From positions 183,417,802 through 183,481,801 of the forward strand of contig NC_073693.1 in assembly GCF_029784155.1 (NCBI RefSeq): a DNA stretch of 64,000 nucleotides, written 5' to 3'. The stretch is from Uranotaenia lowii (Eukaryota; Arthropoda; Insecta; Diptera; Culicidae). The notes below the pieces were generated by a model. It was given only the letters and a program-made list of their open reading frames with translations, had not been told where the DNA came from and ran no database searches. Every line of letters begins with the position of its first letter. The first letter of the stretch is position 1. The position numbers and the translations under genes are program-made. This document shows, piece after piece, positions 11,880 through 23,236 of this stretch.

Positions 11880-12270
11880 TAGCAAAAAATTTTTTTCGGT
11901 AATTTGTGACGAAAACCGTAAAACGTTTGGTGGTTTCAGCTTATACATGGTATTCAGGTTTCAGCATATTACATGAGATGATATTCGAAACTCAAATCAT
12001 CTCGTGTAGTATGCTGGGTATCGTACACCGACACTACGGAACGTTTTACGGTTTTCGGTAAAAATTAGTGAAAAATTTAGTTTTTGGTTCAATATTATCG
12101 GCGATGCGGTAATAACAGATATTTCGGCGAACAAAATCAATTTTTCGGTAAAAACATACGGATTTTCGGTAAAAATTAGAGGAATTTTGTGAAAATCACC
12201 GGTTTTCGGTAAACATTGCCGAACTTTTTGAATTTATCTGGTAAAACTGACCGATTTTTCGGTAATAATT
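11880..12270. repeat. Degenerate TTTCGGTAA word array, left subterminal
   Basis: Words such as TTTTCGGTAAAAA, TTTTTCGGTAATA and GGTTTTCGGTAAAC follow one another every 20-35 bp, with some inverted forms (TTGCCGAA). A matching array lies at 14840-15130 near the other end of the same element. Confidence 0.8.
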
Positions 12271-13045
12271 ACAGACATGCTTGGCGTCGCTCCTCAGATT
12301 TGCCCGTTCAGAGTAAGAACGTGTATTTTTTTCGCTGTGCTCTTCTTAAACGGAGAATCTTTAAAAAATGCTCAGTTACCTCCAGAGCGACCAAGCGTCC
12401 ACCCAAGTGTGGGCAAGAGAAGCAAGAAAACTGATGAAGTGCGTTCTCGGTGCAGATAAATTCGTTCGCACTCGGGCGAAAGAGAAGCTTTACAGAAAAC
12501 TCGGTTTGTCTTCATCGGTTGCGTCTGGATCGATGTTTCGAAGTGCGTCAGAATTTACAATGCAGAAAATAAATCTAACGGAACTAAATTAATAACGCCA
12601 AAGGTAGTTAAGATAGAATGCTGGTGTCTTCGACAATATTGCTCTGTATAATAAAGCGCATATTTTGATATGAAATATAAAGATAAAAGGTCCACCAATT
12701 GCAAGATATAAATAACTTTTTTGTTTAGCATTTTAGAGCTTAAGTTTTTTCTACAAAGTTATTTATATCAATAAAACACACAACTTTGCTTAACATGTCA
12801 AAGTTCTACAATCTTAACCCAAGGAGATACGGTTAAATTAAAAAAAAAAACTTTACAAAAAGTTATTGTTATTATCGCGCTATTTTTTAATCTCTCCACT
12901 TTAAATTTTATATCAAAATATGCGAATTAACAACTTTGCCCAAAACACCTATCTGGTCATTCCTGAGCGAGTTCCTCTTGATTGATGTTCTGCACCAGGA
13001 CCAATGTTAGCTACGAAAGCTTTCTTCGGTCAAAAAATATCAAAG

Positions 13046-13893
13046 GGGGCATCCATAAATTACGTAACGCTCCTAGGGGGGGGGAGGGGGTAAGCTCTAG
13101 CGTTACAAATTGTGACATAGGGGAGGGGGGGAGGTATGCTCATCGTTACGTAACGATTTTTTCCTTAAAAGTGTCAGTTTGATCGCAACTATTTTTAAGT
13201 CATGCAATTTTTGCAGAATGATATGCAAACCAAAACCAGCATAAAATTTGTAAGCTTCAACATAATTGAAACTAATTTGAAACCTTTCCTCTTTAAAGAC
13301 TCTGAGATATACTCCTTAAAATGTGTATTGAATATACGTGAAATATTCATTGGAGAACCGAATATTGGTAAATTTACCCCCAAGAAATCAAACCGAATAT
13401 TGGTAAATTTACCCCCAAGAAATCAAGTCAACCATAAGACGAAAAATTGTACTATTTTTCTCAATTGGTATAAAAAATGCAATTTTGATTATTCCTACGA
13501 ATATTACTACGTGGAGTATATTTTGCATAACAAGTTCTGCAGGAGCATGAGCAAAATAAAGTAAACAAGGTAGATCATCAATTAACAAGCACAGAGCAAC
13601 TCGCAATAAGGCAATCAATATATTTCATCAGAGAGTTATCATCAGTGAGTACTAAGAAGCGATTTGAATATATATTTATTCCGTTTTGAAGAACATTAAA
13701 AAATTTATGTTAAAATCATTTTTTACCTACAGAAATCAGTATACGAAAACCTGAGAAGATGGGAGGGGGGGGGGTAGTTATCAGCGTTACGTAATTTTCA
13801 TAGGGGGGTATGTCGAAGCGTTACGATCTATGACATACGGGGGGGAGGGGGTCAAAAAAGTGCATTTTTTGCGTTACGTAATTTATGGATGCC
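13046..13893. mobile_element. GGCATCC MITE nested in the 4.5-kb element
   Basis: Terminal inverted repeats are GGCATCCATAAATTACGTAA at the left and TTACGTAATTTATGGATGCC at the right. G-rich runs (GGGGGGGGAGGGGG) follow the left TIR and precede the right one. This family design is common in insects. The interior is AT-rich and non-coding. No unambiguous target duplication. Confidence 0.8.
13356..13426. repeat. 35-bp tandem duplication
   Basis: The segment CCGAATATTGGTAAATTTAC followed by CCCCAAGAAATCAAA occurs twice in direct succession, from 13358 and from 13393. The two copies look identical, so the duplication is recent. Confidence 0.9.
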
Positions 13894-14839
13894 GCCAAAT
13901 GCATAGCGGTAAAGGAAGATAAATCCTAAATTTTACGATTTGTGAAAGTTTTGCAGTTTTATTACTAAAATTTGTCCCAGATCCCTGCGTAATTTTCACG
14001 GTTTGTTTAATAGACAAAGATTTTTGGATAATTTTAGTAAATGTTACTTTGCGAATTGCTGCTTTTGTAAATTAATGTACGATATTTAAAGTATATAAAC
14101 CTAAGTATACAGCAATTTGCGGATGCCCGGATATTGTGAAAAAACTAATTGGATTTTGCCCAGTTTTATCCACATTATTTGGAAAATTAAACAAGAAAAT
14201 CGAATTCAGTTTAAAATTGTTTGTCGAAAATTGGATTTGTGAAAGTTTGTTTCATCAAAAATCAAACCAAAACTTTCCTTCGTATGCTTTAAACATACCT
14301 AAATATTACACTGCTGATGTGTTGCGACAAAAAAATATAAGTCGTTTTTCTTCACTAGATAAATGTTTGGAATTTGCTCAGATTTGGCCGGATATTGCTC
14401 GGTTTTTGGAATGGAAAATTTCAGATTATTTACTCGGTTTTCACCATGTTTTTCAAATAATTAGCCAGGAAGTGCCCGGCCCGGCTACGTACAAACATAT
14501 TTTATACATAAACCTACATTGGATCTCTTCGACTGATGCACTGTTCCGCACTGCATAGCGGCTTTTTTTAAAGAAATCATTCCTGCATTGAAATCTTTCT
14601 GGCTTGATACACTGAGCGACACAGCAGCGTCGCTAGAGCACAATTTTCTAGCCAGCTCCTTCTCTTTTCTTTAGAGCGAGCGACGTCCACCCGACCGTCA
14701 GAGCAACCGCAATCGGGCGCACTCGGCAAAAAGATTTGTGAACGTTGATCGGCTGAGCAGTGCACTCGGAAACCGAAATGATAAAAGTGTAATTCGTTCT
14801 CTGCTCTGTTCTGTTTGCGAGGTGTTGGACAAGCATGAT

Positions 14840-15130
14840 TACAGATATTTCGGTGAACTCTACCGATTGTTCAGTAAAAATTACCGAACTTTGACAGTTT
14901 TTTCGGTAAAAGTTATCAGTATTTCGATAATAATTACAGGTATTTCGGTAAAATTTCAAGTATTTCGGTAATAGTTTTAGGTATTTCGGTAGTCATTACA
15001 GGTTTTTCGGTTAAGTCTACCAGTTTTTCGGTTTATATAACCGAGCTTTTAAGTTTTTCGGTTAAAAATAACCGGCCTTTCGGTAATAATTAAAGACATT
15101 TCGGTTCAACAATACCGATTGTTCAGTTAT
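14840..15130. repeat. Degenerate TTTCGGTAA word array, right subterminal
   Basis: At least a dozen ATTTCGGTAA-like words occur at about 20-25 bp spacing, often preceded by TTACAGG, mixed with inverted TTACCGAA words. This is the counterpart of the array at 11880-12270. Confidence 0.82.
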
Positions 15131-15140
15131 ATAACGAGCT

Positions 15141-15399
15141 CACAGAGAACAGACGTACAAGCTAGCCCACGAAACTTGTGTAAAATTTCCAGCGGCATTA
15201 GTTTAATTATGAGTTCATATATACGGTTACGCCTTTTCGAAAACTGTACACTTGAACATTTGATTTGTAACTTTTGAACGGCGCAATAGGTGCCACTGTT
15301 TAAAGTCAATTTTCAACATATTTTTTGGATGTCTGCATTTGAAATTTTACACACTTTTTTGAAGATTTTTTGTTCGAGCTTGTACGTCTGTTCTCTGTG
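15141..15399. mobile_element. 259-bp MITE with 7-bp target duplication
   Basis: TIRs are CACAGAGAACAGACGTACAA / TTGTACGTCTGTTCTCTGTG. The exact direct repeat ACGAGCT flanks it at 15134-15140 and 15400-15406. No coding capacity. It is inserted in the right part of the large GTAA-word element. Confidence 0.87.
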
Positions 15400-15601
15400 A
15401 CGAGCTGTCATGTTGACAATCTGTCATCATTTTGACAGATGATCAGCCGAGTTTTGGTTATTTTTTACCGAAAAAGGTCCGTAATATTTGACAGCTGTCA
15501 CTTCTCGGCAATGAAAAAATTACCGAACAGTTTAACGATCTCCACATGTTAGGAATTCGGTAAAATGATTACCGAACTCGGTAATTTTCGTTTACTGTGT
15601 A

Positions 15602-16518
15602 CGTATCCAAATGCTTTCCCATGCCATAGTTGTTTCCAATTGCTTGATTAGTTCTCGAGTAATGCGAAAAATTGTAAAGGAGCCCTCCCCCCTCGCCTTC
15701 ATATCATCCCACTGGAAGGAGGCAGTATAGTACCAAATATTTACAGAAACCTTCCTTGTGCTCAAATACCCTCTCAAGCCAAATTTCGTTCCATATGCTT
15801 AGTAAGTTCCCGAGAGATGTAAAAATTATATAGGAGGACCCTCCTCCCTTAAGATTTTCCGACTTGAAGGACGAAGGGTTCTCAAAATATCATAGAAACA
15901 TTTGTCGTAATCAAATACCTTCCCACACCAAATAGGGTGCCATTTGCTTGATTATTTATCCAGTTATGCTGAAAATTGTAAAAGAGCACCCTCCCCACTT
16001 TCTATATCCTTACTGAAATGAGGGAGGGGTACCAAATATTATCGTACCCATATACCCTTCCTAGCCAAATTTGGTTTCATTTGCTCGAATAGTTTTCAAG
16101 CTATGCAATAAAAAAGTGGTTTAAGCCCCCCCCCCCCCCCCCCCCCTTCTTCCTGTATCTCCAATGGAAGGAGGGAGGGGTTTGAAATAATCATAGAACC
16201 ATTTTTCGTATTCCACTACCCTCCCATGCCAAATTTTGTTCCATTAGTTTGATTAGCTCTCCAGTTATGTAAAAAAATTGTAAGGTAGGCCCTCTCCTCC
16301 CTTTCTATCTCCCCGGTACCAAGTATTCTTCGAAACATTCCTCGTACCCCAGTTCCCACCCATGCCAAATTTGATACCATTTAATTGATTGGTTCTCGAG
16401 TTATGCAAAAAATTGTCTTTTGTTTGGGAGCCCCCCCCCCCCCCCCCCCCTTCATTAGAGAGGGATGGGTCTCAAACAATAATAGGAACCTTCCCCGGCT
16501 TCCAATACCCCCACCCAT
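15602..16518 (+). repeat. Microsatellite-tailed repeat (TAGCTGACCC family), right part
   Basis: Continuation of the copy that starts at 9260. Units of about 150 bp repeat five or six times (CCATGCCAAATTTGGTACCA, TCTCGAGTTATGCAAAAAAT) with paired C-rich and G-rich runs. Two long C homopolymers lie at about 16121-16146 and 16431-16450. The usual CAGA tail is missing; the copy ends in CCCCCACC near 16516. Confidence 0.75.
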
Positions 16519-17657
16519 TCACTTAACGTGAATGTCCTCAAGTTAAGTGATTTTGACTGATACTCGCCATACACCTTGTACAAAGCTTTAGTTTTATCAG
16601 CTTAAACTTTTTTTTTTTGAAGAAAATGGTTGACATGAAACTCATAAACATTAAACTTTCTAATGCATACAAAGCCATGGAAAATTTTATTGTATTAGAT
16701 GCGCCATAATGTTTTGAAATAAAGAAACAATTTACTAAAATTTCGATGGTTTTGTTATGGCCTATGAGTTTGAATAAATATCGGAACAAAATTTACATGA
16801 TTTCATTCTAAGTTCAACAAACTGCTATTTAATGTTTGTCAATGTCAATTGTCAATGTTCTAATTTCGATTTTATAGGCTACTAGGAAACCTCTCAAAAT
16901 TCACCGAAGAAAATAAGAATAAAAAAAAAGTTGAAAAGATTGTACATATATCAGTGATTGAAATCCTCACCAATTTTCTCATCAGAGACATTCAAAATAC
17001 ACGCTCCGAGGCCTCGCATAGATGGAGACGATACATATACATTCATTCACACCTCCCCCCATGAGGAGGATCTGCTCTGAGAGACACTATTCGTTTGCTG
17101 CCCCGAACGAATTCTCTCAACGTTCGGTTGCTTCATGATGCATGAAGAAGACGAGGCACACATGCTCATTTACGTTCTTGAATTTGAATAACTCCAGCGA
17201 GCTGTCGTTGAGGAGAACATCTTCAACCTCGCCGCAAAGGTTGAGGCAACAACAAAAACAACCGAACTTATTGCATTGCACAGGCCCGCAACGTATGGTG
17301 CAAAGAGAGGGGAGGGAAAATAAACGAAAAAACTAGTTGCCAGCGTGCGGTTGCTGTGCAATAATAGCAATAGCAGAAAAACCTCACGCATTCGATCTAG
17401 GCACAAACGAGGAGACTCGGGTTTGCTCTGCCTTTTGAATTCGGTTCCATCAAGCTTGTAACAGGAGATGAGTGAGAGGCATTCGGTTGGTTTTTTGCAC
17501 GATGTACAATATAATAAGGTGATATCTTCCCGATAATGTCGTCATTACTATCCATCTAGCGATCTACGCGCGCAAAACTTTTTGCCTGGCACGCTATGGG
17601 CAGATAGTAATGACGTCACTAGTTTGCATTCAACCGAGTTGTTTACTCGTGTTAATA
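16519..17657. other. AT-rich intergenic sequence, no gene recognised
   Basis: No conserved coding motif was seen. A short imperfect inverted repeat lies at about 17529-17615 (GTCATTACTATC / GATAGTAATGAC), including a TGACGTCA palindrome near 17609. Open frames at 17142-17336 and 17170-17406 overlap on opposite strands and look like chance. Confidence 0.5.
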
Positions 17658-18874
17658 CACACAAAAAAAAGTCATAGTAAAATTACTAAATCCGTGGTTT
17701 AAATGAACAACACGCAACCATATTTTTGAGTCAATAATGTTTTGTTCTTGATATTACCATGCGCATAGTAATTTTACTTTGTGTTGATTTTGGCTGCGCA
17801 TAGTAATTTTGACTACGTTCATAGTAAAATCGTCAATAAAATCATTGGTATTTTTTACATTGTGCATGGTAACATTTAAATGTTATAAATAAGTATATGT
17901 TGTTCGATTTGATAGCAAAATTACCATGCGCCATGGTATAACTATATTGCAGCACGATAGGATTAATACTCTTTGTGATTTTTCGAGATCTAGAAATAAT
18001 TTAGTTTGAAACAAATTACGTTTTTATTTTTCCATAATAACTAAAATGGTCCGCTAATAACTTTGATGATTAATTGTCGGGCTCTGAAAAAAAAACTAAA
18101 AAAAAACTCAATGAGCAGATCAAATTTGGTAATTGTTGTACTTACGCTGGAATCGATATGAACGTTGGCAGTCATCTTAAGACCAATGATCCAGAAAGTG
18201 GGCAAGGATTCTGGAAATTGCTATCATCCCGTTAATCTTCAGCGGCTGGTTGGGAGGGAGACCCCCACGGCCAGGGAATTCGGGTTGCATCGAATGGAAC
18301 ACCTTAAGATTAGAAGAAAGATTTTGTTAGCATATTCTATAAGTAGTAAATTAGAAGTAACAAAAAAAAACACAATCTACTCACCTGAGGGAATGCGTTT
18401 CCCGATCCGACTATGACGCTGATTCCAATCCTCACACCAAGTGCGCCGGTCACCTGATGAGTTGAAACAGCATAACCACCTCACCGACGTTCCCGCGCAA
18501 CAATTCTGTCCGCGTTCCGAGACCCCGACAGGCAGACTCGAAAAAAAAACACTCGACCGAAGCACAAATTGCTATGAATTATAATGAGCATAGTATTTTC
18601 GACAACACAAATGACGGTGTTTCAACAATACCATGGGCATGGTAATTTCAAGAACACGAATTGTGTAATATCAAAATATCATGCGCATGGTAATTAAGCC
18701 ACGAGGAAATTACTATGAGCTGTCAAAGTAAGCATAGTAAAAATACTATGTCGTAGTATTATCACCCAGATTTTTGGTAAAAAATACTAAATCATGGTCG
18801 AAAATACTAAATGATGGTTATAGTAAAATTATCATTACTCTGTATTAGAAAAACCCATGCAATTTTTTTCCGTG
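17658..18874. mobile_element. Palindromic element of the CATAGTAA-word family
   Basis: Left end TACACACAAAAAAAAGTCAT (from 17656) and right end GCAATTTTTTTCCGTGTA (to 18876) are imperfect inverted copies with flanking TA. Subterminal zones at 17680-17950 and 18570-18840 are arrays of ATAGTAATTTTACT- and CATGCGCATGGTAATT-like words. The centre (18120-18560) is GC-richer and has splice-like signals on the - strand. No transposase was seen. Confidence 0.72.
18146..18560 (-). other. Exon-like cargo with splice signals in the element centre
   Basis: On the minus strand one block ends at 18385 with CTCAG then GTGAGTAG. A second runs from an acceptor (CTTCTAATCTTAAG, ending at 18303) to 18146, followed by donor GTAAGTAC. 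The second block (157 nt) has a frame open for about 47 codons and then a stop. This looks like transcribed spliced sequence carried in the element. The protein is not recognised, and a non-coding transcript is equally possible. Confidence 0.35.
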
Positions 18875-19143
18875 TAGCCTACCTTATATACTTATACCAC
18901 TGATCATACTGACAGGACACTTAAAACAAAAATTCGATCATTTTCTGGCTAATTTTTTTTCGTCAAATTTAGCAGGTTCGCAATACCGACGGCAGGTGGC
19001 GAAACTATAATTTTTCCGGTAGAAATGCCCTGTAGGAAAAATGTACCTGTTTTGCACGATTTTATCGTCTGAATTGCCTGTTTTTTTGCGAAAGTCGGGT
19101 GGCACTTTCTAACTGGGATAGCATTTCTTCAAATCGATCGATG

Positions 19144-19187
19144 CGCACTCTGGAATCGATATTGCGTACTATCGATTCCAGAGTGCG
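19144..19187. repeat. Perfect 18-bp hairpin
   Basis: CGCACTCTGGAATCGATA (19144-19161) and its exact reverse complement (19170-19187) are separated by 8 bases. It is not a terminal repeat of any element recognised here. Confidence 0.85.
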
Positions 19188-19476
19188 TAAATTATCCAAA
19201 AAACGAAATCGACTGTCCAGTCAGTATGGTCAGTGCTTATACCGTGGGTTTTTTTGGATTCGCTGCCTCGAATGTATATTGCTTCGTGAAGGCGGGCCAT
19301 AATGAGAGCGTATACATCATCGGTTTTGTCGTTTTCGCTGCCTGAAAGCAACCCTTGCTTCCGAGTTAAGCGTTGAGCGAGAGATGGTTGATCAACTCAT
19401 GCTCAGCAAAATTCAATCACTGACATATATAACACTAGTACTGAAGACGCCGCAAATTATGCAACTGAAAAAAATT

Positions 19477-19489
19477 GGTTCTCATGGTA
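19477..19489. repeat. Target-site duplication of the I-type element (3' side)
   Basis: GGTTCTCATGGTA, identical to 24846-24858. It directly adjoins the simple-repeat tail of the element. Confidence 0.9.
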
Positions 19490-19633
19490 TGTATGTATGT
19501 ATGTATGATTTTGACAGCTTGGCCGAGAGTTTGATACTCTATACCGCCACTTTTCATTGGTTTTGCTATTTCAGCCTAGGGTGTTCCTTCATGTAATTTT
19601 TTTTTTCTTTTCGATTTGTCGTCTTGGAGTTTT

Positions 19634-22600
19634 TCAAATTTTAATTCTTGCTTTTTCCAAAAAACTGAGTATTTCCTTCAGTTTGCTTTCTTCGAAATTC
19701 TGAATCAGTTCGATCAGATTGGAAAAACGATCCCAATCATAATGATTTCTAATATGATTGAATTGCACGCAGTGCAGGAGAACGTGTTCTGTAGTGTAAT
19801 TCGTTTGGCACAATTCGCAAAGTTTCGTATCTCGTATTTTCATAATTCCCAAATAGTATGGTGAATAATCGTGTCCACTTATTAGCCGGTTTAACATTCG
19901 GGTTTGAATATTGCTAAAGTCCATATTCCAATACCATGGTTTCCTACTGAAATTCGATTGGAATTCATAATATTTCATTCCTTTTTTCTCATGGATAGCC
20001 ATGTATTTATACCAGGAATTTGTACATTCGAGAGATTCATATTTAAATCTTCTGTACGTATCATCTAAACGTAGTTTATTTTGAAGCAATATCTGTTCCT
20101 CTAGTCCTTTCCTTGCTAGTAAATCTGCGTGTTCATTTCCCTCTATCCCGACATGGGAGGGTATCCATTGAATGATGGCTCTTTTAGTTGTGGCAAGTTT
20201 ACATATGTCGTGAGTGATTTGATCAAATTTGTGTTGTTTTAGGTCTTTTTTGATAATTTTACAAGCTGTTTGTGAGTCTGTGAAGATAACTACTCCAATG
20301 TTTGTGTTATTTTCTGCCTGTTCCAGCGCTACTCTTATTGCTAATAATTCAGCTGTGGCAATGTTTACATCATTGACTAAACCCATGCTCAAACTGTTTC
20401 CGGAGGTCGCATCGTAAATTCCTATTCCACATTTATTAGTCTTTTTTGAAGCATCTGTGTACCAATGATCTAAGTGGCCGTATTGGTTGTTTATCATTTC
20501 TTGTGCGGTTTTCTTCAGAACAATCGGAGATGTTTCTTTCTTTTTCATTCCTGAACCTATGATTTGTTCTTCAACTTTGACATTAATTTCTATATCAGGT
20601 TTTGTTTCGGTGTATATCATTTGGAATTTTTGGACATTTTGCAGGTATATTCTTTCTATAAAGGTATATTGGGTTTCATTTTGTATATTTGACAGGTCTA
20701 ACGAATGTAATTGCTGAGCAATTAAATCATTCCGGTGTATGTGTAAGGCTATTCGTTTTTTGGCTAAATAATCTCTTTTGATTGACAAGGGTTCTTCTCC
20801 AGCTATAGCAGCTAAAGTGTTTATGGGTGTAGTTTTCGTGCATCCTGTAGCTATACGTAAACATTGTCTGTTAGTTACTTCTAGCATATCACAGTATTTT
20901 TTGGCTGATGCCCCGTAAACAACAGCCCCGTAATTCAGAAAATTACCATACAAGGCTTTATGGTAAAGCATCATTACTTTTGGTGTACCACCACATCTGA
21001 TTCCACTAATAATCTTCAGCATGTTTTGTTTATCTAGAATGTTTTGTTTTAGCGTTTTGATATGTATACCATATCTAAGCATCTGATCAAGTGTTATTCC
21101 CAAGTACTTGTAACTTCTGACTGTTTCTAAATTTTCACCTGCCATCGTCAGTTGGAGTTTTTTGTCACTATCTTTAAATAGCATTGCTTTAGTTTTCGTG
21201 CTATTAAGTAGTAAACCCAACTCTGTAGCTTTTTCTACAAACTGATTTATCTCTGCTTGCATTTTTCTCGTGGCTAAATCCAATGACTTTGCTTTGACGA
21301 TTTTGAAAAAATCGTCGGCAAACTGTAAAGTTGTTACTTCAGGATCAAGGTTTGTATTGTGTAATGAGGCAGTGTATATATTGAACAGTACAGGTGACAT
21401 TACATCTCCTTGTGGTACTCCAGTAGAGATTTTTTGACTGACAATTCCTTGATCAGTGTAGACTAATGTTTTCCGATTACTAAGAAAATTATAAATCCAT
21501 GTACATGTGTCTTTTTTGAAACCATTGTTTATCATTATTTCATAAAGTTTTTTCACATCCACTGTATTGAAAGCATTTGAGAAATCAAAGAAAACACCGA
21601 TGATTGTATACTTATCTCTTCTTGCTGCTTTGATCAGATTTGTTGCGAAAGTTAGGCAATGCTCTGTTGACATTCCTTTACGGAATCCGAAGGAAAGATC
21701 TGGAAGAATATTGTTGATTTTGCACGTTTCCTGTACGTCTTCAAGGACAGCTGCATTTAGCATTTTCACTAAGGTTGGTAGGAGTGAAATAGGTCGGCTA
21801 GAGCTAACTTCATTAGGTGGTTTGTTTGATTTAAGGATTGGGATTATTTTTATTTCTTTCAGGTGTTCGTCTAACATAGCTTTTCTCCACATTTCATTAA
21901 GCAAATCAATAGTTTTCGATATGGATTGTAGATCTAAATTTTTCAATACCCCGTAGTCAATGTTATCGGTACCCGGGGACGATGTTTGTGATTTATTTTT
22001 TAGAAATTTTTTCCAATTCTGGAAGTTAATTATATTTGTTCTTGTGTTATTTTCCGGTTGAAGGGGTTCTACTGTAGTTGAAGGTCCGAAGTTTTTGATG
22101 AGAAATTGTTTAGCCATTTCTCTATTATTAACGATTGGATTGTTTTTGGGGTTGGTTACTGGGCGAAGTTTTAGTCTTTTTATTAGTTTCCAATTCTCTC
22201 GAGTATTTCTGGGATCGATAGAACCAGATAGTTCTATCATCTTATCTTTTATGTGTTGGTTTTTTGCTTTTAAAAATACTGCTGAGGATTTTTTCCATCG
22301 AATCAAGTTTTCACTGTTACTGCATTTATAATATTCTCGCAGAGCGTGTTGTTTCTGCTCATACAATTGGGATAAATCAGAGCTCCAGTAGTACTTTGGA
22401 GTGTGATTGCTTATTTTTTTATGTTTACTTCTTATGTTTTTAGTAAGGTTCGACAAATCTTTCAAGTTTTCAAAATCCCAGTGTTTAGTTTGTGATATTT
22501 CCTCTATTATCTTTTTTCTGTCAAAATAACACTTTTGTTTTGATTCAACTACCAAGTCTAAACACGTTTCAATCATCAAATGACCACTCCCTCCAAACGT

Positions 22601-23227
22601 CTTTTCAGCTACATTCCAATGAACTTTATCAAAAAGATTTGTCGAGCATAGTGTAAGATCTATCGCACTAGGTCTTTGATTATTTACTGGAGGTATAAAT
22701 GTGGGTACTCCCGTGTTTATTAGCATCAAATTTGAGTTTACAATGGCATCATGTACAACTTTGCCTTTAGAATTTGTGTCTTGACATCCCCAAACTACGT
22801 TGTGACTATTAAAATCTCCTCCTAATAGTACTTTTTCGTATTTTGACAGTTCGTTGTAGAATATTGATATTGATGTTTCTAGGTTATTTATTGTTATTCT
22901 TGGATTAATATAAACTACTGCTAAAGCTAGTTTCAGCTTAGTTATAAACAGTCCTAGTGTTTCAAAATCGTCTGACCTCGTCAGTTGAATATTTTCGAAA
23001 CATAATTCATCTTTCAGGTATATTCCTACACCTCCAAATCCATCATATCTGGGAGCTAGTAGACGATGATAGCCTTGTATGTTCCACCTTACTGTAGAAA
23101 TTTGTTCCGGTTTAACCCAAATCTCGGATAGTAGTACCGCGTCGTAATTGTGGGTAACCAATTCGTGAGTAAGCTCATTTTTATTCCTAAAAAGACTTTG
23201 TATGTTTGCTTGTAACACCTTGAACAT
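19634..23227 (-). CDS. Non-LTR ORF2: endonuclease, reverse transcriptase, RNase H
   Basis: 1197 aa, uninterrupted. Residues 1-225 are an exonuclease-endonuclease-phosphatase domain (start FKVLQANIQS, GGDFNSHN at 136-143, final GSGHLMI near 213-219). The RT domain has NAFNTVD near 551-557, GVPQGDVMSPVLFN at 603-616 and the catalytic FADD at 636-639. An RNase H domain follows with all four expected acidic or basic positions (YTDAS, ATAELLAI, FTDSQ, GNEHAD). A C-terminal CxxC...H...C cluster (CELCQTNYTTEH) closes the protein. It nicks target DNA, primes reverse transcription there and probably removes RNA from the hybrid. Oddity: the usual SDH endonuclease motif reads SGH. The start ATG lies nine bases after the ORF1 stop, so ORF2 is probably translated by re-initiation. 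Confidence 0.95.
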   Translation of the reverse strand: MFKVLQANIQSLFRNKNELTHELVTHNYDAVLLSEIWVKPEQISTVRWNIQGYHRLLAPRYDGFGGVGIYLKDELCFENIQLTRSDDFETLGLFITKLKLALAVVYINPRITINNLETSISIFYNELSKYEKVLLGGDFNSHNVVWGCQDTNSKGKVVHDAIVNSNLMLINTGVPTFIPPVNNQRPSAIDLTLCSTNLFDKVHWNVAEKTFGGSGHLMIETCLDLVVESKQKCYFDRKKIIEEISQTKHWDFENLKDLSNLTKNIRSKHKKISNHTPKYYWSSDLSQLYEQKQHALREYYKCSNSENLIRWKKSSAVFLKAKNQHIKDKMIELSGSIDPRNTRENWKLIKRLKLRPVTNPKNNPIVNNREMAKQFLIKNFGPSTTVEPLQPENNTRTNIINFQNWKKFLKNKSQTSSPGTDNIDYGVLKNLDLQSISKTIDLLNEMWRKAMLDEHLKEIKIIPILKSNKPPNEVSSSRPISLLPTLVKMLNAAVLEDVQETCKINNILPDLSFGFRKGMSTEHCLTFATNLIKAARRDKYTIIGVFFDFSNAFNTVDVKKLYEIMINNGFKKDTCTWIYNFLSNRKTLVYTDQGIVSQKISTGVPQGDVMSPVLFNIYTASLHNTNLDPEVTTLQFADDFFKIVKAKSLDLATRKMQAEINQFVEKATELGLLLNSTKTKAMLFKDSDKKLQLTMAGENLETVRSYKYLGITLDQMLRYGIHIKTLKQNILDKQNMLKIISGIRCGGTPKVMMLYHKALYGNFLNYGAVVYGASAKKYCDMLEVTNRQCLRIATGCTKTTPINTLAAIAGEEPLSIKRDYLAKKRIALHIHRNDLIAQQLHSLDLSNIQNETQYTFIERIYLQNVQKFQMIYTETKPDIEINVKVEEQIIGSGMKKKETSPIVLKKTAQEMINNQYGHLDHWYTDASKKTNKCGIGIYDATSGNSLSMGLVNDVNIATAELLAIRVALEQAENNTNIGVVIFTDSQTACKIIKKDLKQHKFDQITHDICKLATTKRAIIQWIPSHVGIEGNEHADLLARKGLEEQILLQNKLRLDDTYRRFKYESLECTNSWYKYMAIHEKKGMKYYEFQSNFSRKPWYWNMDFSNIQTRMLNRLISGHDYSPYYLGIMKIRDTKLCELCQTNYTTEHVLLHCVQFNHIRNHYDWDRFSNLIELIQNFEESKLKEILSFLEKARIKI

Positions 23228-23236
23228 TCTTTCTTT

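Larger units (their letters stand above)
11064..15599. mobile_element. Large palindromic element of the TTCGGTAA-word family
   Basis: The left end TACACAGTAAAC (11062) and right end GTTTACTGTGTA (to 15601) are inverted copies, continuing into AATTACCGAGTTCGGTAATT on both sides; TA flanks both ends. Subterminal zones at 11880-12270 and 14840-15130 are dense arrays of TTTCGGTAA words and their variants at 20-30 bp spacing. Non-array islands lie at 11281-11560, 12270-12600 and 14580-14800. Two other elements are nested inside (13046-13893 and 15141-15399). The same family is present as a 254-bp version at 24900-25153. No transposase was found. It interrupts the microsatellite-tailed repeat. Confidence 0.8.

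Noticed and set aside
14136..14558. 140-codon plus-strand frame inside the 4.5-kb element
   Set aside because: No recognised motif, AT-rich composition, no relation to transposase signatures; kept only as part of the element interior.
16121..16146. Poly-C runs as possible assembly artefacts
   Set aside because: Other copies of the same repeat have C-rich runs at the same place, so the runs are probably real, though exact length is unreliable.
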